DNA of 64,000 nt from Mytilisepta virgata. Lineage: Eukaryota > Mollusca > Bivalvia > Mytilida > Mytilidae. This document shows, piece after piece, positions 1-11,781 of the stretch (positions within the stretch are counted from its first letter, which is position 1; each line of letters starts with the position of its first letter). The DNA is taken from the NCBI GenBank assembly GCA_028015205.1, contig CM051521.1, positions 65,146,314-65,210,313 of the forward strand. Direction: 5' to 3'. The notes under the pieces were generated by a model, which did no database searches, was not told the origin of the DNA, and saw nothing but the letters and a program-made list of their open reading frames with translations. A program made the position numbers and the translations under genes.

Positions 1-1345
1 TCCCAACAGTTTAAGAATTAGGGGCCAAAAAAGGACCCAATAAGCATTTTTCTTGGTTTTCGCACAATAACTCTAGTATAAGTAAATAGAAATCTATGAA
101 ATTTTAACACAAGGTTTATGACCACAAAAGGAAGGTTGGGATTGTTTTTGGGAGTTTTGGTCCCAACAGTTTAGGAATTAGGGGCTAAAAAAGGGTCCAA
201 ATAAGCATTTTTCTTGGTTTTTGCACAATAACTTTAGTATAAGTAAATAGAAATCTATGAAATTTAAACACAAGGTTTATGACCACAAAAGGAAGGTTGA
301 GATTGATTTTGGGAGTTTTGGTCCCAACAGTTTAGGAATTAGGGACCAAAAGGGTCCAAAATTAAACTTTGTTTGATTTCATCGAAAATTGAACTATTCG
401 GGTTCTTTGATATACCGAATCTAACCGTGTATTTAGATTCTTAATTTTTGGTCCCTTATTCAAATTGGTCTACATTAAGGTCCAAAGGGTCCAAAATTAA
501 ACTTAGTTTGATTTTAACAAAAATTGAATTCTTGGGGTTCTTTGATATGCTGAATCTAACCATATATTTATATTTTGGATATTGGAATACCACAAAGGGA
601 TGGTAAGAATTGTCTTTGGTAGTTATGGCTCAAACCGTTAAGGAATAAGGTGCAAAAAAGGGGGGAAAAGGGTTTCCAGGTTAATGGAAAATTACTTATG
701 TACAAAACATAATTTAAAAGGCAGTGTAAGGTTGGTAATTGAAACTCATTTGAATATCTCACCTAAACTGCTTTTAAATTATTTATATTGGAAATTTGCC
801 GAAAACTTTATTGTTAATAAATTCCATTGGAAATTTGCCAATATAAAATGTTGCTGATGAAGCTTTTTTGTTTATCTCACTTAAACTGCTTTTAAATTAT
901 GTATATTGGAAATTTGCCAAAAACTTTATTATTAAATTTCTGATTTATATATAAAAGCAAATAATAATGATAAGGCAAGAGATACACACCAAACAGGATG
1001 TGTAAATTATTATAATAAGTATTGTGCAATAGCAAGAAATTTTCAATTGCACAGTATTGCGCAATAGCAAGAAATCTTCAATTGCACAGTATTGCGCAAT
1101 AGCAAGAAATTGATATTTGGGCCCGGTTATCAAATTGGTCCTCATTGAGGTTTAAAGGGTCCAAAATTGAACTATTGGGGTTCTTTGATATGCCGAATCT
1201 AACTGTGTATTTGGATTCTTAATTTTTGGTCCCGTTTTCAAATTGGTCTACATTAAGGTCCAAAGGGTCCAAAATTAAACTTCTTTAAAATTTTCCATTT
1301 TAAATTGGTTATTTCTGATTTATATATAAAAGCAAATAATACTGA
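1..1345. repeat. Interspersed repeat block with 160-161 bp direct repeats
   Basis: A segment starting TCCCAACAGTTTA recurs at 1, 161 and 322, so two near-identical 160-161 bp units are followed by a third partial one. A second motif (GGGTCCAAAATTAAACTT followed by TTGATATGC and GAATCTAAC) recurs near 353, 489, 1158 and 1266. No coding sequence is recognisable. The left edge is cut by the window. Confidence 0.8.
1021..1112. repeat. 35-bp tandem repeat, about 2.6 copies
   Basis: Units beginning ATTGYGCAATAGCAAGAAAT start at 1021, 1056 and 1091, so the period is exactly 35 bp. Each unit contains GCAATAG and CAATTGCAC, which can pair imperfectly. Confidence 0.85.
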
Positions 1346-1489
1346 TATGGTTTGAATAGGTAAATTAAAAATTTTTAAGTTCTTAGACCACATTAATTCT
1401 GTATCAGAAACCTATGCTGTGTCAAATATTTATTCACAATCCAAATTCAGTGCTGTATCAAGCTTGAATGTTGTGTCCATACTTGCCCC

Positions 1490-2335
1490 AACTGTTCAGG
1501 GTTCGACCTCTGCGGTCGTATCAAGCTGCGCCCATCTTGGTTGACAGTCCGAGTCATCGGACACACCTCTGTAAGAGGACCATCTAAGGACCATTGCTGC
1601 CAAGTCTGGTTCCAATTGGTCAAGTGGTTTAAGACGAGAAGATTTTTCAATGAATTTTCCCGTAGGGCCCTATATTAAACTAAGTTCGGCTGTGGCGGCC
1701 ATCTTGGTTAAAGTCCGGGTCGTTGGACATATTCCTGAAAGAGAACCTCCTAATAACTATTACTGCCAACTTTGGTTCCAACTGGACTTGCAGTTTCATA
1801 AAAAGGGCAAAAACTCCTATAAGGGGTCAATCAATGATTTTGGTCATGTAATCTTATTTGTAGATCTTACTTTGTTGAACATTTTTGCTGTTTTCAATTT
1901 GTCTTTATCTATAATAATATTCAAGATAATAACCTAAAACTGCAAAATTCCTTAAAATTAACAATTCAGGGGCAATAACCCAACAAAGGGTTGACCGATT
2001 CGTCTGAAAATTTCATGACAGTTAGATCTTGACCTGATGAACATTTTTACCCAATGTCAGTTTTGCTCTAATTGCTTTAGTTTTGAGATATAAGACAAAA
2101 ACTGCAGTTTACCCCTATGTTCTATTTTTAGCCATGTCGGCCATGTTGGTTGGCAGGCGGGGTCATCTGACATATTTTTTAAACTAGATACCCTAATGAA
2201 GCTTAAGGACAAGTTTGGTTCAATTTGGCCCAGTAGTTTCAGAGGAGAAGATTTTTGTAAAATTTGACGGACGACGACGGACGCCAAGTGATGAGAAAAG
2301 CTCACTTGACCCTTTGGGTCAGGTGAGCTAAAAAG
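1490..2335 (+). repeat. AGCTC-ended interspersed repeat, 3' part
   Basis: The body carries the family's internal phrases (GCGGCCATCTTGG, GGACATATTCCTGAAAGAGAACC, GTAGTTTCAGAGGAGAAGATTTTTG). It ends with a GACGGACGCCAAGTGATG stretch and the terminal hairpin formed by AGCTCACTTGACCC and GGGTCAGGTGAGCT. The usual GAGGCTC 5' start is missing, so this copy looks 5'-truncated. Confidence 0.75.
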
Positions 2336-3851
2336 AAGAAAATATCATAAATGACAAAAATACTTTAGAATTTAATTTTAATTAAGATATATGGCGTTAT
2401 CATTTTTGATTTTTTTAAAAATATTTTAAACGTTTATATGTAAAACCACACACTATTGTCTTAATATATATGCAATATTAGTATATATGCACCTTAAAAT
2501 GCACCGTAAAATTTACTGTGAATTTCCATTAAGGGCCGGACAATCTTGCCGGCAATGTCAAACATTTTGTGAGAAAATGATACCAACACCATATAGGCAC
2601 GATAACAGGGAGGGGAAATATAGTATTCGTTTGGAATACATTTTCTCTAGTTATAATTATTTAGTTCAATTTATTATCATAATTATTTAATATCAATATT
2701 TTTAAAATAATTTCAGTCTATTTTATCAATAAAAACTAAACGGGTAATTTGTTGAAATTAAGTCCAGATATACATATATGGATAGCGGGTAAAATTCAGG
2801 TGAAGCATGTGTGATCAATAAAGAACAGACTATTTTTAAAACAGCAATGTCCCTTATGTTTGTATATGCATGTAATTAAATGTATGCGAACTGGGATGAC
2901 ACCATCGACAGGTGACCAGTTGAAAAAAGTGTGGACACACTATTATGATTGACCAATTAAAGTGGTGGATATTATAATATACATTACATAATAATATTGG
3001 ATCTACCCCCAAAAACCATATGAAAAACAAATCACATATCCAGCCACGTTGCATTTGTAGCCCCTTTATCCCTTTATATCTCAAAACCCGTAAATGAAAG
3101 GAAAAATCTGTTGACAGACTGCTGAAAGTACTAATCAATATGTCTCCACTGAACTCGGATGAAAAAATGAAATTGCCATGTTTCCTCCAAAATTGCTAAT
3201 TTTAACCTCTTTGACCACTTTGGTCTTAAAAACGATAAAAGATACAAAAACTTGTTGACATACTAATGAAAGCACTAAAGATGAATTAAAAGAAAAAATC
3301 CCCATTGTCGGATCAAAATACAAATTTTAGATGTCCTTGTATCTCTGCAACGACAAAAGTTACACAAAAATGCATTGGTACTGTTTCACTAAAGTTACGA
3401 CTAATCGTAAATCATTTGAATATATACAAGTTACTACTGATCGTAACTCTTACGACCTTTAGTGAAACAGTACACAGGAGTGGGATTGTATTTTATATGA
3501 CGAACCATTTGAAAAAATCATCAAAATAGGACAAGCAATAAAAGTGTTTCGGTCCCCTATATCTTTCAAACTGTAAGAGATAGTGAAAAACGGTACTTTT
3601 CCATTTTCAGCAAGGAACATTAAAAAAAAGCTTTAAAATGGAATAAAATTTTATAAGTTACACCAAAAATATAAAAAAAACCATTGTTGACCCGTAGAAA
3701 AAATACGGGAGGGCAAGATCCCCCAAAATCAATCCCAACCTTTATTTCTTATGGGGGACCATTGTGGTAAAAATATTGTCAGAATACATTCAATAGGACA
3801 AAAATAAATGAGCAGAAACCTGTCTAAGGACGACGACAGACTCATACCATA
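2336..3851. other. Non-coding repeat-derived stretch
   Basis: AT-rich with no gene recognised. The segment from about 2860 to 3850 is related to 25900-25990 and 28580-29160: shared phrases include GTGTGGACACACTATTATG, 'CATGTTTC.TCCAAAA.TGCT', and ACGACGACAG.CTCATACCATAA. It ends at a perfect palindrome (3852-3879). Confidence 0.6.
3378..3473. mobile_element. 96-bp miniature foldback element
   Basis: GTACTGTTTCACTAAAG at 3378-3394 is repeated perfectly inverted at 3457-3473 (CTTTAGTGAAACAGTAC). Inner arms (TTACGACTAATCGTAA versus TCGTAACTCTTACGA) are also partly complementary. It lies inside an otherwise continuous interspersed repeat, as expected of a small insertion. Confidence 0.6.
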
Positions 3852-3879
3852 ATACGACCGCAAATATTTGCGGTCGTAT
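3852..3879. repeat. 28-bp perfect palindrome
   Basis: ATACGACCGCAAAT is followed immediately by its reverse complement ATTTGCGGTCGTAT, with no loop. It sits at the end of a repeat whose other copies end near CTCATACCATAA. Confidence 0.9.
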
Positions 3880-3889
3880 AAAGTGAGAG

Positions 3890-5570
3890 GAGTTGAGGTC
3901 ACAAGCTAAAATTCACAATTTCGAATTCAACCTATATGAGACCCAAGTTATGAAAATCAGAATTCTAAAATCTTATTGCGCATCTACGTGTGTAATGTAT
4001 GACAATAGTATGTTGAACTAAAATGTTAAGAAAGAGAAAGAGGAGTTTAGATGACATGCTTACATTGACAATTTTCGAAATTCGACCCATGTGGACCCCA
4101 ATTTTGGAAAATCAAAATTCTAAAACCTTATTACTTATTTAAATACAGTGTCTGACAATTCTGTATAGAAATAAAAGGCATAAAATGTAAAATAAAATAA
4201 AAGTTAAAGTCTCAAGCTTAAATTCACAACTTTAAGATTCGTCCACCGAGGGTCCCAAGTTTTGAAAATCAAAATTCTAAAATCTTATTGCCCATCTACA
4301 TATAGTGATGATAATAGTATATATATAAATAAAATGCAGAAAGTGGAAAATGAAAGAGTTTTGGTAACAAGCTTAAATTCACAACTTCAAAATTAGTCCC
4401 CTGTGACAGATCCAAGTTTAGAAAATCAAAATTCTAAAAACAATGTTGCACATTTACATATTGTATATGACAATGCTGTATAGAAATAAAATGCATAAAA
4501 TGAAAAATGAGAAGAGTTTAGGTCACAAGCTTTCGAATTCGACCCATGTGAGCTCCAATTTTTGAAAATAAATATACTAAAACCTTATTGCACATCTACA
4601 CACAGTGTGTTTAAAATTCAGTATAGAAATAAAATACATGAAATTAAATATGAAAGAGTTTATTTCACAAACAAGTATGACGGACTGGTGGACTGACAGA
4701 CAGCTGAGGCCTATAACAATATCCCCGAACTTTCTTTGAAAGCGGTTGGATTAAAAAAAAAACTAGAAACGGCTACTCTCAGAATCGACAATGATGGCCG
4801 CATTACGCACAATTACTTGGGACACTTATACATAGTCAAAAATCTAACACCTAATTGCCCATTTACAAATATTATGCAATCAATCTATGAAAAAATCCAA
4901 TCACAAATGAAAAAGTTAAGGTCACAAGCTTAAATTCAAACTTTTGGCGATTTGACCCCTGTGGGTCCCAAGTTTTGAAAATCTAAATTCTAAAACCGTA
5001 TCGACATATGGTGTGTGACAATACTATAAAAAGTCCTTTGTTAAACTAAGGGCGGTTTTGGCATGCATCTTGGCTGACAGTCCAGGTCATCGGAAAACAT
5101 TTCTGAAAGAGGACCATCTAAGGACCTCTGCTGCCATATCTAGTTCCAATTGGCTAAGTGGTGTTAGAGAAAAAGATTTTTAAACGAATTTTCTCATAGG
5201 ATCCTTTCTTCAACTAAGCGCAGAAGTGGCGGCCATCTTGGTTGACAGTGTGGGTAATCGGATGCACTTCTAAAAGAGGACCATCTAAGGACCATCTATA
5301 GGCCAGGTGGACTGAAAATGAAATAAGAGTTTAGTTATAAGCTTAAATTCACAATTTTGGAAATTCGACCTCTGTGGGCCCCAAGCTTTGAAAATCAAAA
5401 TTCTAGAACCGTAATACGCATCTACATATGGTGTATGACAAGATTGAACAGAAATAATACGCATAAATTGGACAGTGAAAAAGAGTTTACGTCACAAGCT
5501 TAAATTAACAATTTTCGAAATTTGACCCCTTGGCCCCTTCAATTGTAGGATTCTGGGATTCAAAATGCAT
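3890..5570. repeat. Tandem array, unit about 150 bp, interrupted
   Basis: The phrase GTCACAAGCTTAAATTCACAA recurs (with variants) near 3898, 4210, 4365, 4514, 4923, 5335 and 5483. Each occurrence is followed by a TTCGACC.CTGTGGG phrase, TTTTGAAAATCAAAATTCTAA, an ATTGCGCATCTACATA phrase, and GACAATACTGTATAGAAATAA. About eight to ten degenerate units are present. Two foreign segments interrupt it: about 4680-4760, and an AGCTC-type fragment at about 5030-5320. A single related unit lies at 57545-57673. Confidence 0.8.
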
Positions 5571-5599
5571 AATTATTACGACTGTCTACTTAGTTCGAA

Positions 5600-8083
5600 G
5601 TTGAGGGGGACTAATGGAGTACCCCCGGCGCCAGTTCTCTGTTACTATTTGACGTAGGGTCATCTATTTTTGTGTGCAGGTGCACGTTGAAGAGACTGAT
5701 CATGTGACATAAGATAGAGATCACATGACTCATATTACACGGTTGACTGGTTTTTAAGTTTTATGTCAAAAATCAGTTTTAACATACAAAGTGACCTAAA
5801 ATCATATAAATTGGTGTGAGGATGCATCTCGGTGAATAACACTGCCTACCACCAAAATTAGGTCACTCTGACCTACATATCGCACTTTACTGACTTAGGT
5901 TAAGTTTTACGTCCGAGTTTAGTGCTCTGATACCAAGGTACCTACAATAATATTACTTGGTTTGAGGGTGCATATCGTGGATTAACACAGCCTTCCACCA
6001 AATTAGGTCATTCTGACCTACTTATCACACTTCATTGACTTAGGTAAAGTTTTACATCCGAGTTCAGTTCTCTGACACCAAGGGACCAACAGTCATATAA
6101 CAAGGAGTCCTGGTGCATCTTGGGGAGTAACTCAGCCTCCCATCAAAATTAGGTCACTCTGACCTACATATTGCACTTCATTGACTTAGGTTAAGTTTTA
6201 CGTCCGAGTTCAGTTCTCTGATACCAAGGGACCTACAATCATATTACTTGGTATGAGGGTGCATATCGGGGAGTAACACAGCCTTCCACCAGAAGTATGT
6301 CACTCTGACCTACTTATCACACTTCATTGACAGGTAAAGTTTTACATCCGTGTTCAGTTCTCTGATACCAAGGGACCAACAGTCATATAACTAGGAGTCA
6401 TGGTGCATCTTGGTGAGTAACACAGCCTCCCACCAAAATTAGGTCACTCTGACCTACATATCGCACTTCATTGACTTATTTTAAGGTTTACGTCCGAGTT
6501 TAGTGCTCTGATACTAAGGGACCTACAATCATATTACTTGGTATGAGGGTGCATATCGGGGTAACACAGCCTTCCACCAAAATTATGTCATTCTGACCTA
6601 CTTATCATACTTCATTGACTTAGGTAAAGTTTTACGTCCGAGTTCAGTTCTCTGATACCAAGGGACCTACAGTCATATAACTACGTGTCATGGTGCATCT
6701 TTGGGAGTAACACAGCCTCCCACCAAAATTAGGTCACTCTGACCTACATATCACACTTCATTGACAGGTAAAGTTTTACGTCCGAGTTCAGTTATCTGAT
6801 ACTAAGGGACCTATAGTCATATAACTAGGTGTCATGGTGCATCTTGGGGAATAACACATCCTTCCACCAAAATTAGGTCACTCTGACCTACATATCGCAC
6901 TTTACTGACTTAGGTTAAGTTTTACGTCCGAGTTTAGTGCTCTGATACCAAGGTACCTACAATCATATTACTTGGTATGAGGGTGCATATCGGGGATTAA
7001 CACAGCCTTCCACCAAATTAGGTCATTCTGACCTACTTATCACACTTCATTGACTTAGGTAAAGTTTTACGTCCGAGTTCAGTTCTCTGATACCAAGGGA
7101 CCTACAGTCATATAACTACGTGTCATGGTGCATCTTTGAGAGTAACATAGCCTCCCACCAAATTTAGATCACTCTGACCTACATATCACACTTCATTGAC
7201 AGGTAAAGTTTTACGTCCGAGTTCAGTTATCTGATACTAAGGGACCTATAGTCATATAACTAGGTGTCATGGTGCATCTTGGGGAATAACACAGCCTCCC
7301 ACCAAAATTAGGTCACTCTGACCTACATATCGCACTTCATTGACTTACGTTAAGTTCTACGTCCGAGTTTTGTGCTCTGATACTAAGGGACCTACAATCA
7401 TATTACTTGGTATGAGGATGCATATCGGGGTAACACAGCCTTCCACCAAAATTATGTCATTCTGACCTACTTATCATACTTTATTGACTTAGGTAAAGTT
7501 TTACGTCCGAGTTCATTTCTCTGATACCAAGGGACCTACAGTCATATAACTAAGTGTCATGGTGCATCTTGGGGAGTAACACAGCCTCCCACCAAAATTA
7601 GGTCACTCTGACCTACATATCGCACTTCATTGACTTAGGTTAAGTTTTACGTCCGAGTTCAGTTCTCGGATACCAAGTGATCTACAATGAAATTACTTGG
7701 TGTGAGGGTGCATCTCGGGGAGTAACACCGCCTTCCACCAAGATTAGGTAATTCTGACCTACTTAGGTTAAGCTTCATTGACTTAAGTTAAGCTTTACGT
7801 CCGAGTTCAGTTATCTGATACCAAGGGACCTACAGTCATATAACTAGGTGTCAGGGTGCATCTCGGGGAGTAATACAGCCTCCCACCAAAATTAGGTCAC
7901 TCTGACCTACTTTTTGCGCTTCATTGCCTTAGGTTAAGTTTTACGTCAGAGTTCAGTTCGCCTATACCATGCGACCTTTAATCATATTACTTGTTGTAAG
8001 GATGTATCTCTGGGAGCTACAAAACCACACACCAAAATTAGTGGGGGAACGATGCGAACTTTGTAATCGTAAATTTCTGGTTT
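5600..8083 (+). mobile_element. Short element with conserved flanks and a 145-bp tandem core
   Basis: A left flank of about 220 bp starting GTTGAGGGGGACTA is followed by about 15 tandem units of about 145 bp and a right flank (GTGGGGGAACGATGCGAACT...). Both flanks and the core recur in inverse orientation at 29805-30849, which defines the boundaries. Units alternate between two types, one with CTGACCTACATATCGCAC and one with CTGACCTACTTATCACAC, so there is a dimeric higher-order period of about 290 bp. Perfect AGGTCAnnnTGACCT palindromes lie at 5860, 6005, 6151, 6441, 6731, 6875, 7020, 7310, 7600 and 7894. The layout (unique left end, tandem core, unique right end) is like the array-bearing non-autonomous elements known from bivalves, such as 'pearl'; membership in that family is my inference. 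Confidence 0.85.
5860..7908. promoter_or_regulatory. Series of perfect nuclear-receptor-type IR3 palindromes
   Basis: Ten exact matches to AGGTCAnnnTGACCT occur, one in most 145-bp units (starts 5860, 6005, 6151, 6441, 6731, 6875, 7020, 7310, 7600, 7894). The other units have one-base variants (for example near 6297, 6587, 7164, 7455, 7745). The motif equals the consensus oestrogen-response element, an inverted repeat of the nuclear-receptor half-site spaced by 3. Binding is not shown by sequence alone. Confidence 0.6.
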
Positions 8084-8330
8084 AAGATGGGGAAACCCTC
8101 TTTTGTTTTTAAACGTTTTTACGCCTTCGTTGGTAACAATCGTTTAGACGCTTACTTCGTGCAATAATGTTTCACTTTTTAGTTCGAAATTTTTCAAAAT
8201 CTCCCTCCCACACTTGCATTTATAGAAATATCCATTGTATTGTTTTTTTTTAGCGGTCGGGTATGGATAATTTGTCTTATGTTTAATGTTTTGATGTAGA
8301 CAATAAGTAAACTTGTTTAAAACATATTTA
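8084..8330. other. Spacer, nothing recognised
   Basis: No repeat boundary or coding sequence was recognised between the array-bearing element and the next repeat. A short GTTTAAACG-like AT-rich stretch is the only local feature. Confidence 0.5.
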
Positions 8331-8447
8331 GCTCACCTGGCCAAAGGTCATGTGAGCTTTTGTCATCACTTGGCGTCCGTCGTCCGTTAACTTTTCACAT
8401 TGTAATCTTCTCCTCTGAAACCACTGGGCCAAATGAAATTAAATTTG

Positions 8448-9088
8448 TGTTATGATATTGTAATTATTATATTATTTATCTTGGCCTAATTTGTTTTGTG
8501 TGGCCTTATAACATGTATAATATACTTACATAATACTTATAGTTTACCAAATAATGTTATAACTGGGCAGTTTAGAAATCACTGGAACAATGATATAGAA
8601 TATACGGATGGAATGATTAGAACTTTCTATTTGACTTACGTAATAATTCTGGAATGATCATAATATACGATGTGTAATTCAAACTTCTACGATATTCTAG
8701 AGGTATCCTTTCTACAAAGTTCTATGAATTTCTGTGGTAACTATATATACGGACAAGAAAGTTAGACTTTCAGAACAGATCAGATCAGACATTGACATTC
8801 TTGTGTTCTCAGATGTTGGATTGACACACTTTTATTTACGTTACACACATCATACTAGATTGTGACTGATTGGATATAATATTCATTTTGGATTCCCGCA
8901 ACAGTGACGAGAAGAATTCGGGATAAAGGAAAGACAAAGGATCCGACATATATATTTTAAACAGTTAAGTTGACATTCATTTTGTATAATATTTTTTGTA
9001 AACTTGTGTATAATAAATCTTGTTAAATTTTATTATTGATTTGTGTCTTTTGTTTGCTACAATTAAAAGGTGATTTCTGGCAGGAACA
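8448..9088 (+). repeat. 5' LTR of the Gmr1-like element
   Basis: The LTR begins TGTTATGATATTGTAATTAT and ends TTTCTGGCAGGAACA. It matches 11782-12414 along its whole length with scattered differences. A plausible TATA region (AACTATATATACGG, near 8743) is followed by the phrase AAGAAAGTTAGACTTTCAG, and polyadenylation-type AATAAA occurs near 9012. Confidence 0.92.
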
Positions 9089-9093
9089 GAAAT

Positions 9094-9111
9094 TGGGGGC
9101 TAGTCTGGGAT
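9094..9111 (+). other. Primer-binding site matching the tRNA-Pro 3' end (2 mismatches)
   Basis: TGGGGGCTAGTCTGGGAT lies five bases after the 5' LTR. The well-known tRNA-Pro primer site of gammaretroviruses is TGGGGGCTCGTCCGGGAT, so 16 of 18 positions agree. Confidence 0.75.
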
Positions 9112-9167
9112 AACGTTAATATCTTATTAATTTTTTTTCAGTATTTTTATTAGAATTAGCCAACAAA

Positions 9168-10127
9168 ATGCATTTGATGCTGGTAAATTTTTGAAAACGC
9201 CAGACCTGGAAGGGTTTGATAAATTAAAGAAAGAAGAATTAGTGTTGCTTGCTCAACATCTAAAAATATATTTTAGAGCATCTATGAGAAAACAAATAAT
9301 AAAAAATTTGGTAATAGACAATTTAGTTGACTCAGAAATTTTTGGTGAAGAGGCTCTTGACCTCAAGGTCGAAAATGTTGATGCCTTCAAATTAAAACAG
9401 CTTGAATGAGAACATGAACTTAAATTAAAACAATTGGAAAAACAATTTGAAAACGAAGTTAAATTAAAACAATTAGAAAAAGAAGATGAATTTAAATTAA
9501 AACAATTAGAAAAAGAAGATGAATTTAAATTAAAACAAATATACGTTTGGTTCCAAAATTTTGTGAAAAAACAGTTGATAAATTTTTTCAACAGTCTGAG
9601 AAAATTGCTCAATATTTGAAATGGCCAAAGCCTTATTGGACTACAATGCTGCAAAGTGATTTTGTGGGCAAGGCCGCTGAAATTTACTCAGCACTTTTTT
9701 CAGAAAAAAGTTCTGATTATGACACTGTTAAACAGGAAGTTTTGAAAGCTTATGAGCTAGTGCCAGAAGCATATAGACAGAAATTTAGGTCTTATAAAAA
9801 GTTTGAATCACAAACCTAGGATGAATTTACTAGGGAAAAAGAAGATCTATTTGATAAATGGCTTACGTCAAAGAAAATAGATAACAATTTTGATAAATTA
9901 AGACCATTAATGTTATTAGAAGAGTTCAAGCAGTGCGTTAATTTAGATTTAAAAACACATTTAGATGACAAAACTGTTGAGACATTGCAAGATGCAGCTG
10001 TTGTTTCCGATAATTATACCCTTTCACATAAAAGAAGTTTCAAAGGTCAAAATTTTAATACTTCAAGCGGAAATTACAAAAATCAAAGGGCTGAACGTAT
10101 TGATAGTAAACTCCAGGTCGGCGTAAA
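9168..10127 (+). pseudogene. gag pseudogene of the Gmr1-like element
   Basis: The frame AFDAGKFLKTPDLEGFDKLK is preceded by an ATG (9168-9170) that is out of frame by one base, as if one G after ATG had been lost. Next come a basic helical segment (MRKQIIKNLVIDNLV), a Lys/Glu-rich coiled coil with 33-bp repeats encoding KLKQLEKEDEF (9413-9540), and a capsid-like region with WPKPYWTTMLQSDFVGKAAE and VPEAYRQKFRS. Breaks are an in-frame TGA at 9407, a frame change near 9540, and TAG at 9817. The capsid region resembles the SCAN-like gag of vertebrate and mollusc gypsy elements. The zinc-knuckle part is absent because of the deletion around 10110-10135. Confidence 0.85.
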
Positions 10128-11698
10128 CAAAATAGAGTGTGTCACATTAATATGTTAAAACCATATTTTGAGCGTACTAATGAAGGTGAGAGTAAACCAG
10201 TTGCTACTTTAGCCATGGTTAAATTGGAGAACGATCATGACAAACCAGACATAATTGAACCATCTTTTGATTCCAAGACTATGGAACAAACTGTTAGATT
10301 GAAAAATTCAGAAATTTTGTCAAATTTAGACTCAAAACTTGCACATCTGACTTTCGATCGCAGAGAAAAATTGAAAACTTTGGTATTTTCTTTTAAAAAT
10401 CTTTTTCCAGATGTACCAAACAAAACCACTGCTGTTTGTCATGATGTTGATGTAGGCAATGCTTCCCCAATTAAGCAACATCCTTACCGGCTCAATCCAC
10501 TTTAGCTTGATTTTATGAGACAAGAAATTAGATATATGCTTGACAATGATATTATTGAGCCGAGTAACAGTGAATGGAGCTCTCCTTGTCTCCCTGTGCC
10601 CAAACCAGATAAAGTAAATCAGAAAAGTAAATTCAGTTTCAAAATCTTACTTCTATCCGATTCCAAGGATAGACGAGTGCATTGATAACATTGGACAAAC
10701 AAAATTCGTAAGCAAATTTTATTTATTGAAAGGTTACTGGCAGGTCCCCTCGACACCGAGAGCTCGTGAAATATCAGTTTTTGTCACACCAGAAGGCTTA
10801 TTTCAATATACTGTCATGCCGTTTGGTATGAAAAATGCTCCAGCTACATTTCAAAGACTGATCAATAATGTTATAAAAGATTTAGACCGTTGTTATGCTT
10901 ATATTGATGATCTTACTGTATGTACTGATAGCTGGGAAGAGCATTTAACACATTTATATGATACTTTTGATAGATTGTCATAATCAAATTTGACTGCTAA
11001 TCTTGGTAAAAGTGAATTTTGTAAGGCCACTGTTGATTACTTAGCGCACACAGTTGGCCAAGGTCAAGTGAAACTTATTATGGCTAAAGTGGATGCAATT
11101 ACCGATTTTCCTCCTCCTACAAATAAAAAACAATTTATGAGATATTTAGACATGATTGGATTTTACAGAAAATTTTGTTCAAATTTTGCTACTGTTGTTC
11201 AACCATTGACTCATCTTTTACGGAAAGATTCTAAATTCATCTGGAGTGATAATTGTCAAAACGCTTTTGAAAAAGCAAATCACTTTTAATTAACAGTCCC
11301 ATTCTTATCACTCCAGACTTTGAAAAGCAATTCAAACTTGCCGTTGATGCAAGTGATGTAGGAGCCGTTTTATATCAAGAAAGAAATGATAATGTTGAGA
11401 AACCTATATCATATTTTTCCAAGAAATTAGATAAACATCAGAAAAATTATTCCACTATTGAAAAAGAGTGTTTTGCACTGTTGTCTGCACTTCAACATTT
11501 TGATGTATATTTAAATCCCACTATGCATCCTATTCTGGTTTATACTGATCATAATCCTCTCACCTTCATACATAAATTGAGAAACAAGAACCACAGGTTG
11601 ACTAGGTGGAGTTTATTATTACAGGAATATAATATTATTGTAAAACATATTAAAGGTAAATATAATGTAATAGCTGATGCTTTATCTAGATCCTATTA
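10128..11698 (+). pseudogene. pol pseudogene: integrase tail, reverse transcriptase, RNase H
   Basis: The integrase C-terminal tail (RVCHINMLKPYFER, near 10134) is followed by a linker and then the N-terminal reverse transcriptase region (DVDVGNASPIKQHPYR). An in-frame TAG lies at 10503. After a frameshift near 10620-10690 come LKGYWQVPSTPRA, QYTVMPFGMKNAPATFQRL and the catalytic YIDD (10900-10911). A TAA at 10981 and a break near 11287 precede RNase H (AVDASD, SYFSKKLDKHQKNYSTIEKE, TDHNPL) ending NVIADALSRSY at 11698. Domains are in family order but need several repairs, so this copy is dead. No integrase or chromodomain follows RNase H. Confidence 0.9.
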
Positions 11699-11770
11699 AA
11701 ACACTGTATACATACTATATGTTTTTTGTATATATTGTTCATGAAGTTCTCGTTAGTCTCAAACTTCTTT

Positions 11771-11781
11771 TAAGGGGGAGG
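11771..11781 (+). other. Polypurine tract before the 3' LTR
   Basis: AAGGGGGAGG lies directly before the TGTTATG start of the 3' LTR, the standard position of the plus-strand primer. Confidence 0.8.

Noticed and set aside
5600..8083. CRISPR-like direct repeat array
   Set aside because: The whole 145-bp unit is repeated with gradual divergence; there are no short constant repeats with unique spacers, and the context is a eukaryotic genome.
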